This document shows positions 16,081 to 23,142 of a stretch of 45,578 bases of DNA, one piece after another. The position numbers and the translations under genes are program-made. The stretch comes from Candidatus Neomarinimicrobiota bacterium (GTDB lineage Bacteria > Fidelibacterota > Fidelibacteria > Fidelibacterales > Fidelibacteraceae). Every line of letters starts with the position of its first letter. Position 1 is the first letter of the stretch. The notes beneath the pieces were generated by a model. That model was not told where the DNA came from. It was given only the letters and a program-made list of their open reading frames with translations, and did no database searches. Location of the stretch: contig JAGGVO010000061.1 of the NCBI GenBank assembly GCA_021157965.1, positions 1 to 45,578 on the forward strand. The letters are read 5' to 3'.

Positions 16081-17154
16081 ATGTCACATCATCAAAACTA
16101 TGATCCAAAGTTAAGGGAAGTCATCCATAAACTTCCAAAAGCAGAGCTCCATTGTCATCTGGACGGTTCACTCAGGCCGGATACCCTCTTCGATCTCGCA
16201 AAACAAAATAATGTCAAAATTCCCTATCAGAATAAAGATAAGCTGATGGAGTTTCTTCACTTTGAAAAGGGAGAATCCCTGGAAATTTATCTTAAAAAAT
16301 TCGATTTGACACTGAGTGTGCTCCAGACACCCGACGCTCTTGAAAGAACCGCCTATGAGTTGGCTGAAGACGCTTCCGGGGAAAATATCAAATGGCTTGA
16401 AGTCCGGTATTCACCCATCCTGCATGTTAATAATGATATGGGAACTGTGGATAACCTGGAAGCTGTCATCCGTGGACTGAAAAAGGCAGAGATGGATTTT
16501 GGAATCCGCGGCGGCGTGATTATCTGCGGCATGAGGAGTATCAGTCCGGATATCTCCTATAATCTCGCAGAACTGGCTGTTGCTTATAAAAACAGGGGTG
16601 TTGTAGGTTTTGACCTCGCCGGACCTGAAGAGAATTATCCTGCCAAAGATCATGAAAATGCGTTCAGACTGGTTTTGAAAAACAATATTAACATTACCAT
16701 CCATGCCGGTGAAGCGTACGGACCGGAAAGTATTCATCAGGCCGTCCACTATTGCGGGGCGCACAGGATCGGACACGGAACCCGCCTTGCGGAAGATGGG
16801 GACTTGCTCAACTATATCAACGATCATCGCATTTGTCTGGAAATCTGTCTTACCAGTAATGTTCAGACAGGCTCGGTTAAAAGCCTGAAAAAACACCCTT
16901 TCAAGTATTTCAAGGATTACGGGCTCCGTTTGTGCCTGAATACGGATAATCGATTAATTTCAAATACAACCCTCACCGATGAACTCTGCCTGGCCTACCA
17001 TACGTTCAATCTGAAATTGAAAGATATTAAAGACGTACTGATTGACGGCTTTAAAAGCTCTTTTATGCATCACAGGGATCGGGTCCGGCTCATCCGGGAA
17101 GTGTCTCCGGTCATGGATGAGATAATCCGGGATTTTGACGCTCAAAACTCCTGA
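16081..17154 (+). CDS. add: Adenosine deaminase
   Basis: The 357-residue enzyme converts adenosine to inosine in purine salvage. Zinc ligands are His24 and His26 in AELHCHLDGSLRPDTLFD, with HAGEAYGPESI and HRIGHGTRLAEDG giving the catalytic His/Glu region and LNTDNRLISNTTLTDE the C-terminal Asp motif common in bacterial enzymes. AAGGA lies 5 bases before the ATG, inside the end of the OPT gene. The gene is followed 18 bases later by the complex I-like membrane cluster, so the upstream operon may read through. Purine genes guaB-purA-guaA lie elsewhere in the window. Confidence 0.94.
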   Translation: MSHHQNYDPKLREVIHKLPKAELHCHLDGSLRPDTLFDLAKQNNVKIPYQNKDKLMEFLHFEKGESLEIYLKKFDLTLSVLQTPDALERTAYELAEDASGENIKWLEVRYSPILHVNNDMGTVDNLEAVIRGLKKAEMDFGIRGGVIICGMRSISPDISYNLAELAVAYKNRGVVGFDLAGPEENYPAKDHENAFRLVLKNNINITIHAGEAYGPESIHQAVHYCGAHRIGHGTRLAEDGDLLNYINDHRICLEICLTSNVQTGSVKSLKKHPFKYFKDYGLRLCLNTDNRLISNTTLTDELCLAYHTFNLKLKDIKDVLIDGFKSSFMHHRDRVRLIREVSPVMDEIIRDFDAQNS

Positions 17155-17172
17155 TTATGACGGGAAATTGAC

Positions 17173-17457
17173 ATGATAACTACTGTATACCTGATTGCAG
17201 CGCTGATTTTTCTTTTTCTGTATCTTCTCCGGATTTTGCATAAATCATCGCTGAAAGACTATTCCATATTATCCAAACCCGTCGATTCAGATGTTGGCGA
17301 GAATTTTCCTGTATTCCTTCTGAAAATGCTCTTATTCATCATTTTGATATTTGTCTTTATGAGCAGGCAGGTACTGAATTACCAGGGTTTTGTCGCCCTG
17401 ATGATGAGCATTCTTTATATTTTGATTATTTATGTTTCAGGATACAGATATCAATGA
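17173..17457 (+). CDS. Three-helix membrane protein, NuoA-like
   Basis: This 94-residue protein has three predicted membrane helices (about residues 4-20, 47-63 and 73-90). After helix 1 comes a polar loop with KPVDSDVGENFPVF, then FLLKMLLFIILIF and a final IIYVSGYRYQ. Loop, helix spacing and the aromatic end resemble NuoA (ND3) of complex I, whose helix 2 reads like F-x-V-x-FYLVAxLFLIFD. The conserved Cys/Glu/Asp residues of NuoA are missing. On its own the match is weak; position at the head of a block that follows nuo order raises it. Its TGA overlaps the next ATG as ATGA. Confidence 0.55.
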   Translation: MITTVYLIAALIFLFLYLLRILHKSSLKDYSILSKPVDSDVGENFPVFLLKMLLFIILIFVFMSRQVLNYQGFVALMMSILYILIIYVSGYRYQ

Positions 17458-18413
17458 ATGTTTTTTGGAAATACAGCACCCCCGCTCTGAAAAGAGCAAG
17501 GGAAATTGATATTCATGCCTGTCTGAATCATGGTTATGTTCGAAAAATTACTTTGCCATCCTATACACCTGAACCGGAATTGATTCGGCAATCAGAGATT
17601 ATGCATCTCTCGTTTGAATACCCTTATCTGATTTTCAACTTTTTGAACTACCTTATTAAAAATCAATCCGATGTTTTAAATGAACAATTTTCATTTTCAT
17701 ACCCGGGATTCCAACTTAAAATTCTTCAGGATTATTTTACGATTCTGGAAATCATGAAACAGATTAAATTGCTGGCTGTTCAGTATCATGATAAAGCCCT
17801 CTTTCAAACAACGGAGCTCTTTTTTCGGGAAAATGTTTTCAATGAAAAAATTCTCAAGCGTCTGTCTGCCCATATTCTGAACCCGAAAAAGAAATCGCTG
17901 AACACAATCCTCACCATAAAAGATATTTTTTTTCTCTACGATTTGATTATGGGATATGAAAAAGAAAAGGATAAGGAAGGGAAAAGCTATTTGGTGATCA
18001 ACCACTCTGTTTTCAGGCACTTTCATAAACATACAAAAATCCTGCCCTGTCATTTCTATGACAACACTTTTTCAAAGAACTCGAACCCTGATACGATTTC
18101 CGTTCCGGAGTACAGAAAAAAATTACTGATGGACTTGAAAACATATCTGAAAGTTATAAAGCATGACCTGGAGATCCTGTCCGGAAAAGAGGAGGGAGGC
18201 GATACCCAAAATAAAGCAGCCGGACAAAGAGAATTTGAATCCGACTTTCATTACGGTAGCATCCATTATAAAATGAATCATCAATATTTAGTTGAATATT
18301 TATATGAGCGCTACTTTCAAAATCCCCATATTTTTTGTGGAATGCACCACGAAGCTCTGGAATTTGTTTTTTCCATGATGAATTTTACATTGATAGAGAA
18401 AGAGTATTCATGA
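17454..18413 (+). CDS. Unrecognised 319-residue protein in the membrane cluster
   Basis: I do not recognise this protein. It has no signal peptide and no clear membrane helix, is rich in Phe, Tyr, His and Lys, and looks helical and cytosolic. Notable stretches are CLNHGYVRKITLPSYTPEP near the N-terminus, a Lys/Glu-rich linker around 255-265 and an ending with HYKMNHQYLVEYLYERYF and FCGMHHEALEFVF. No Fe-S ligand pattern or hydrogenase-like CxxC pair is present. It overlaps both neighbours by 4 bases, so it is made with the membrane subunits. It occupies the slot where nuoB-G would stand; a highly diverged peripheral-arm protein or a novel partner are both possible. Confidence 0.6.
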   Translation: MNVFWKYSTPALKRAREIDIHACLNHGYVRKITLPSYTPEPELIRQSEIMHLSFEYPYLIFNFLNYLIKNQSDVLNEQFSFSYPGFQLKILQDYFTILEIMKQIKLLAVQYHDKALFQTTELFFRENVFNEKILKRLSAHILNPKKKSLNTILTIKDIFFLYDLIMGYEKEKDKEGKSYLVINHSVFRHFHKHTKILPCHFYDNTFSKNSNPDTISVPEYRKKLLMDLKTYLKVIKHDLEILSGKEEGGDTQNKAAGQREFESDFHYGSIHYKMNHQYLVEYLYERYFQNPHIFCGMHHEALEFVFSMMNFTLIEKEYS

Positions 18414-19339
18414 ACTTGCCGGTTTTTCTTGAAACATTGCCCGTCAATCCATTTGTAAAAGGAATCCTGACAATTCTGATTTCAGGAATTTGTATGATCC
18501 TGTTTTTTTTTCTGATTGTTTATTACCGTCAGATTAGCAACAGACTCATTTGTCGAAAAAAAACCGGTATTGCTTTTCAGTTGAAATCACTTTTTACTAA
18601 CTCCTTGTATAACAACACTACCGGCCGGAATGATGCCGTATATAAGATACAGCTCCCTGTTTCCTTACTGTTTTTAGTTTATCTGTTTCTTTTTCCCGTC
18701 CCTCAGGAACACAGCTTTGTCTTTATAACTCTCTACGGGACCGTGATGTTGTTCCTCTATTTTCTATTGTTCCTTTCCAGCAAGGATTCTGTTCTGAGAT
18801 ATTTCTTTTTAAAACGAATTCGGATTCTCTTTGAATACTTTTTCCTTCTTTTTTTTCTGGTTTTAATTCTTGGAGCATCAGATCCGGCATCTGTAAAAGT
18901 ACCATTTCTTTCATCATTGATCATTGTCTTCAGGGCTTTTCTGGTGATTGTCCTGTTTATTAATTTATGGGTAATACGCCATACATTTTCACTGGACATG
19001 TATCTGATACAGCAACCATGGTTTGAGCGTTTGTCGGAAAACGGAAAAATTTTCTGTGAGCTGTGTGAACAGGTGTCGGGATTTCTGCTCCTCAGTATTT
19101 TTCTGACATTGAGTATCCGAAACGGGGTTTTTATGGCGGAATTGCTGAATCGATCCGGTTTGACTAACCCCCTGATTCTATACATGATGGCCTTTTTTGC
19201 CGTGATTCTGTTAGATTTTTTTCAACGCCGTTTGATGACCCGTTATTCCTGGCCGGATGAGGAATATTTGATCAGACTGAACAATAAAGTTTTGTTACCG
19301 GTACTGATGGTTACTGCAATTGCTTTGGTGATGATATGA
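18410..19339 (+). CDS. NuoH/HyfC-like membrane subunit, divergent
   Basis: The 309-residue protein has about eight hydrophobic segments. After helix 1 it shows the NuoH-type basic loop (RQISNRLICRKKTGIAFQLK, compare the R-x-GP-x-Q-D-x-K pattern), then LPVSLLFLVYLFLFPVP, an ILFEYFFLLFFLVLILGAS stretch matching the 'SYE...LLAGS' helix, and QQPWFERLSENGKIF matching the 'EGP-x-TEYSG' loop of HyfC. The length equals HyfC/NuoH (about 315-330). The match was made by eye and is remote; several quinone-channel acidic residues are not conserved. The ATG at 18410 overlaps the previous stop by 4 bases. Confidence 0.6.
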   Translation: MNLPVFLETLPVNPFVKGILTILISGICMILFFFLIVYYRQISNRLICRKKTGIAFQLKSLFTNSLYNNTTGRNDAVYKIQLPVSLLFLVYLFLFPVPQEHSFVFITLYGTVMLFLYFLLFLSSKDSVLRYFFLKRIRILFEYFFLLFFLVLILGASDPASVKVPFLSSLIIVFRAFLVIVLFINLWVIRHTFSLDMYLIQQPWFERLSENGKIFCELCEQVSGFLLLSIFLTLSIRNGVFMAELLNRSGLTNPLILYMMAFFAVILLDFFQRRLMTRYSWPDEEYLIRLNNKVLLPVLMVTAIALVMI

Positions 19340-19773
19340 ATATAAGTCCTCAACTGTTTTCCCTGATTATGATTCTCCTTACCGTAATAGCCGGTGGCAT
19401 GTTTTTTTATTTCCGATCACCGATGCTCCGGATAGGAATCATCGTTTTATTGGTAATCTTAATTTTACTCCCTGTAGAGTATTCAAAGGAACCCGCTTAT
19501 TTCCTGTTTCTTATTCCGATTCTTTTATGTACCATATCTCTTGTTTTTATAAGAAATATCAGACCCATTCTCTTACCGCAAAACCTGTCACGGGTTTTTC
19601 TTTTTCTCTTATATGTGATATCATTTATGATGGCAGGCTTCTTTATCATCCTTTATCCTGCACGTCTTTCTTCAGAAACAGTCCTTATACCCGTATTCTC
19701 CTTGTTGTTGTTGATGATTCTCATCCTGTTTATCCGATTTTATCTGGAAAAAGAAAAGGACAATCGATTATGA
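19336..19773 (+). CDS. Five-helix membrane protein, NuoJ-like
   Basis: The 145-residue product has five predicted helices. The order of features fits NuoJ (ND6): helix 1, a short loop with FRSPMLRIG (NuoJ has R-N-P-V-x-x-A), helix 2, then YFLFLIPILLCTISLVFI aligning with the NuoJ helix 3 'LVYVGAIMVLFLF', a polar linker and two more helices. The NuoJ helix-3 Gly/Tyr pattern is only partly kept. It overlaps both neighbours as ATGA and directly follows the NuoH-like gene, as nuoJ does after nuoH/I. Confidence 0.5.
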   Translation: MNISPQLFSLIMILLTVIAGGMFFYFRSPMLRIGIIVLLVILILLPVEYSKEPAYFLFLIPILLCTISLVFIRNIRPILLPQNLSRVFLFLLYVISFMMAGFFIILYPARLSSETVLIPVFSLLLLMILILFIRFYLEKEKDNRL

Positions 19774-20015
19774 TGTGGGAACTTTTATTACCCTATATTT
19801 CTTATTGTTTTCTGATTGTTTTTTCAGGGATATTGCTTTTTTTCTCAAAGGGCAAACTTGTTCAGGGAATGGGGTATGTGATGGGTATGACTGTGATGGT
19901 ATCCATTCTGATGCACCATACTACAATTCCTGTTGCATTTACCGGGATGATTCTCCTGATTTTGTTTTTCATCTTCTTTATGATGGGAAGGAACCATGAT
20001 GATTCTGCAGGATAA
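19770..20015 (+). CDS. Three-helix membrane protein, NuoK-like
   Basis: This 81-residue protein has three helices and a short polar tail. The segment GKLVQGMGYVMGMTVM sits where NuoK (ND4L) has RNLIxMLxGLELM, and helix 3 (VAFTGMILLILFFIFF) corresponds to the last NuoK helix. Both glutamates essential for proton transfer in NuoK are absent. Size and position between NuoJ-like and NuoL-like genes support the assignment. The ATG overlaps the previous TGA and the end overlaps the next gene by about 17 bases. A second in-frame ATG is adjacent at 19773. Confidence 0.5.
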   Translation: MMWELLLPYISYCFLIVFSGILLFFSKGKLVQGMGYVMGMTVMVSILMHHTTIPVAFTGMILLILFFIFFMMGRNHDDSAG

Positions 20016-20601
20016 GCTCTTTTTGGCTCTGCTTGTGTATGTTACGACATTCTATCTGTTGTACGGGCTGATTCCTGCCTTTCGCCGGCAATTTGTGTTT
20101 TTGCCCCTGCTGTCTTTTTTTATTCTCTTTCCGGTTACCCTTTTTCTGACACTTCCCGGCTCTTTGAAAAAATCTGTATTAACATATTCTCTCTACGAAT
20201 ATGATATCCTTCTTTTCAAACTAACCATCATCAGACTTATCTTGTTTTCTCTTGTATTTATTACTTTACTGCTTATCGGAATCTATTATCGTCATAAACA
20301 GAAGATGGATGAACTATTGGTCAGCGGTTTTTTTATCAGCCTCTTTCTTTTTTCGGGGAATGTTTTTACTGCTTTAGTGGGGATCCTGTTTTCACTTTTA
20401 TCGCTGTTTGTGTTTTTCTTGTATGACTCTGAAACTCTTTTTAAACACATTCAGAATATGGAATGTTTTCGTAATCATCCTCCTCAATCTCAACGGAAAA
20501 CCAGTAGTGTGCTTAAACAGGATACTCCCGTAATTATTATCCTGACACTCTATTTTATTATAAGCTTTATCATTTTAATGATAGGATTGGTAACAGGATG
20601 A
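19999..20601 (+). CDS. Membrane protein resembling the N-terminal part of NuoL
   Basis: The 200-residue protein has about six helices. LFLALLVYVTTFYLLYGLIP followed by YDILLFKLTIIRLILFSLVFITLLL and FSGNVFTALVGILFSLLSLF follow the first five to six helices of NuoL/antiporter-like subunits, but the remaining eight or more helices are missing; a polar linker (about 150-175) and one final helix end it. The helix-5 Glu (VGWE) reads VGIL here. AAGGA at 19988-19992 gives 6 bases to the ATG at 19999, preferred over 19996. The stop overlaps the next start by 4 bases. There is no frameshifted continuation, so it is a stable short form. Confidence 0.45.
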   Translation: MILQDKLFLALLVYVTTFYLLYGLIPAFRRQFVFLPLLSFFILFPVTLFLTLPGSLKKSVLTYSLYEYDILLFKLTIIRLILFSLVFITLLLIGIYYRHKQKMDELLVSGFFISLFLFSGNVFTALVGILFSLLSLFVFFLYDSETLFKHIQNMECFRNHPPQSQRKTSSVLKQDTPVIIILTLYFIISFIILMIGLVTG

Positions 20602-21869
20602 ATCTTCTTTTGAAAAGCCTTTTCCTTATGCTGTTTGTTCCTGCATTTTTTGTGGATGTTCTGCCAGATCGTTTTTACCGAATACGCCACCGGTACCCGA
20701 TATTTTTACTCTTTCAGACCGGTTTTATATCAACTACCATATACCTGATTTTACAGGATGTGTTTCCCCTTATTTCTTCTGTCTCATTTTTCAACATGTT
20801 TTCTTTAACCCTTCAACTGGATGAAATGAATACTCTTTTTCTTATCTGGATTTCATTTTCCCTCTTCATTCTGCTGCTGATTCGCCAGGATATGGACCAG
20901 CGAAGGTATCTGTGGATTATAATATCTCTTTATCTCCTGGTTATTGCAGGTAATACAGGAATGATGTTCTTTGCCTCGTTTATCTATTTTTTTGTTTCTC
21001 AACTCGGCAGAAAACAACAATTACATGTTGTTACCTACATTCCGACTTTCTTATTGATAACAGCCTATTTCCTGTTCAATATGTTACAGGAACCAGCATC
21101 TCTTTCCACACCCATTCATGAAATATCTGCTGTTATTCCGGTTTCCGGATCAGTTCTGTACTTGATTCTTTCCGCCTATTTTCTGATGGCTGTTATACGC
21201 TTAACAGATATTATTCAGGGTATTGTATCTGTCAGACATGGAATAATCGAACTGATTATCTCATATTTTGCCTTGCTGTTCATCATCCAACGACTGACCG
21301 GTATGATGCTGAATCCTCAAGTTTTTCTTATGTATTGGTTTATCTCTGCTTCCGTTATACTATTCGTCTTGATGGGGCTTCTCTTCTTCGAATGCTCAGG
21401 AAAGGATTTTTTTGCCCCCTTTATGATAACTTTTTTACTTGTTCTTGCCCTAATTTTCATGAACCTGAGGTTTTTCCCGGTTAATATATCTGTCTTACAC
21501 CTGCAAAATGGTTTCATAACAGCTTTCCCTTTGTATGTTTTGACTATTATTCTTTTTCAGGATTTATTCAAGACTCTCAAGGATGATTTAACCCGATATT
21601 TTTCAATAATTATCTTCACTATGGGGCTTTTACTGAATCCTTTTACCCTTTCCGGAAAGGTTTATGCTTATACCTTTTTTACTTTTTTGCATGAAAATAT
21701 TTTTGGAATGGTTCTTTTGATACTTTTTACACTGCTTTCAATTCTTTCCGTGGCATTTTTGCTCTTTTTGACAAAAAAAGGGGAGGGGAAGGGATCCAAA
21801 TTTCCCGGGGTCATGTTAATCATGACTATCCTTGTTCTGATGATTCAAGAACTGGGAGTTCTCTCATGA
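20598..21869 (+). CDS. NuoM/antiporter-like membrane subunit, divergent
   Basis: The 423-residue protein has about 12 hydrophobic helices. LQLDEMNTLFLIWISFSLF matches the antiporter-family 'F-x-LDGLSxLFLL' helix, AGNTGMMFFASFIYFFVSQL the next helix, and VRHGIIELIISYFALLFIIQR the 'AxPVSALLxxxxxKxGxYxxxR' helix pair, with the final Arg kept but the helix Lys replaced. Canonical NuoM is about 500 residues, so this copy is shorter. It starts with an ATGA overlap and ends with another. Assignment to the proton-antiporter-like family rests on these patterns and on gene order. Confidence 0.55.
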   Translation: MNLLLKSLFLMLFVPAFFVDVLPDRFYRIRHRYPIFLLFQTGFISTTIYLILQDVFPLISSVSFFNMFSLTLQLDEMNTLFLIWISFSLFILLLIRQDMDQRRYLWIIISLYLLVIAGNTGMMFFASFIYFFVSQLGRKQQLHVVTYIPTFLLITAYFLFNMLQEPASLSTPIHEISAVIPVSGSVLYLILSAYFLMAVIRLTDIIQGIVSVRHGIIELIISYFALLFIIQRLTGMMLNPQVFLMYWFISASVILFVLMGLLFFECSGKDFFAPFMITFLLVLALIFMNLRFFPVNISVLHLQNGFITAFPLYVLTIILFQDLFKTLKDDLTRYFSIIIFTMGLLLNPFTLSGKVYAYTFFTFLHENIFGMVLLILFTLLSILSVAFLLFLTKKGEGKGSKFPGVMLIMTILVLMIQELGVLS

Positions 21870-23068
21870 TACACCTTACTCTGTCTCATATATATACGCT
21901 GCTGCTTGTTTTATCCGCTGCTGCCGTTTTATACGTCATTTCCAACAGGGAACAGGTTTACGGGAAAATATCGGCATTAGTCTTATGGACAGGACTGATT
22001 TACTCTTCATTTATCAGCCTGATTTCATTTGATGGATTTTCCGGAGGATTTACGTTTCATCAGCAATCCGGGGTTTTATTTGCCTTAGCCGCTTTAGCTA
22101 TGCTGCCGGCACTTATAAATACGAAACGTTATGGAATATTTGATTCTAATCCCACTCTTGGATTGATCCCTTATTTTATCTTTTTCCTTAACGGATTTGA
22201 TCATCCACTCATCTGGTATTTATCTTTTGAAGTCCTCTCCCTATTTTTGCATTTATCCCGCGGAACATTTCGGTCTCAAGCTTTCCGCATCAGGTATTTT
22301 ATTTCTTCATTAATTCTATTTCTTTCTTTATTTATTTTATCTGCCCAAAACGAACAGGTCATGATTCGGGATTATGCCTCATTTCTCCTGTTTTCCGGAT
22401 TGATACTCCGCCTTTATACCCCCGGAGAGCATTTTACAAAGCCGGCCCAATCATATTATGCCTCATTTCTTCAGACTTTTATAACCATCCTTCTGATAAT
22501 TCGTTTTCATCCTCAGATGGTTTCTATGCCTGTCCGTGTTTTAGGTGGAGGACTCCTCGTGATATCTGTAATCATCCTCTTCCTTGAGTCCTGGCGCAAG
22601 CAGTCAGATGCTTCTTATCTGGATATGAGCCTGAATTCTCTGATTCTGCCTTTCTTAATACTTTCTTTATCCGGAACAACTTATCTGTATGCCGTTTATG
22701 GGTATCTGTTGCTCCCAATGATCATTTTATTTCTTATAAAAGAAGACTGGTGGCGGACCAGATACCGCAGGGCTTATCTTTTAATGCTCATGACGTTTCA
22801 TGGAATTCCTGTAACAGCCGGAAGTATTGTCTGGATACATTTTCTGAAACACATGAATTTTGAGACTCTTTACAGCTATTTCCTTCTCACAGGTGGAACA
22901 TTTCTCTTAGCATTCTGGATCTATCTGTATCATAAAATCGACCGGGATAGCCATCTCCAAGAAAAAAACAATCAAGAACATTTTGATCTATTATTGTTAT
23001 TTGTTCTCATTTTTAACCTTTTGCTATGGGTACTTTTTGAAAATTTCCCTCGTTTTTTTGGGTTTTAG
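21866..23068 (+). CDS. NuoN/antiporter-like membrane subunit, divergent
   Basis: The 400-residue protein has 10-12 hydrophobic helices and gives the clearest antiporter-family match in the cluster: LIWYLSFEVLSLFLHL corresponds to the helix-5 'xFxGLELLSLPLY' motif with its Glu kept, and RLYTPGEHFTKPAQSYYASF to the 'PxHxWLPDAHxxAPxPVSALL' loop, ending with IIRF. The Lys expected in the next helix is replaced by Gln/Thr. NuoN is usually 450-500 residues. This is the last gene of the overlapping block; leuS follows after 74 bases with its own ribosome site. Confidence 0.6.
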   Translation: MIHLTLSHIYTLLLVLSAAAVLYVISNREQVYGKISALVLWTGLIYSSFISLISFDGFSGGFTFHQQSGVLFALAALAMLPALINTKRYGIFDSNPTLGLIPYFIFFLNGFDHPLIWYLSFEVLSLFLHLSRGTFRSQAFRIRYFISSLILFLSLFILSAQNEQVMIRDYASFLLFSGLILRLYTPGEHFTKPAQSYYASFLQTFITILLIIRFHPQMVSMPVRVLGGGLLVISVIILFLESWRKQSDASYLDMSLNSLILPFLILSLSGTTYLYAVYGYLLLPMIILFLIKEDWWRTRYRRAYLLMLMTFHGIPVTAGSIVWIHFLKHMNFETLYSYFLLTGGTFLLAFWIYLYHKIDRDSHLQEKNNQEHFDLLLLFVLIFNLLLWVLFENFPRFFGF

Positions 23069-23142
23069 GTCAGTTTTCAATTAATAATCGTTAGCTAATC
23101 CGTTAAATTTCGAGTCGAATCGTAACAAAGAAAGGTTGATGC

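Noticed and set aside
18723-19185. Minus-strand frames inside the NuoH-like gene
   Set aside because: They are antisense to a well-supported overlapping gene chain and arise from hydrophobic codons read backwards.
17173-23068. Energy-converting hydrogenase (Hyf/Ech) operon
   Set aside because: No large or small hydrogenase subunit, ferredoxin-like protein or CxxC metal motifs occur in the block; only membrane-type subunits are present.
23069-23142. T-box leader for leuS
   Set aside because: The gap is only 74 bases, too short for a T-box with its terminator stems, and no such stem is seen.
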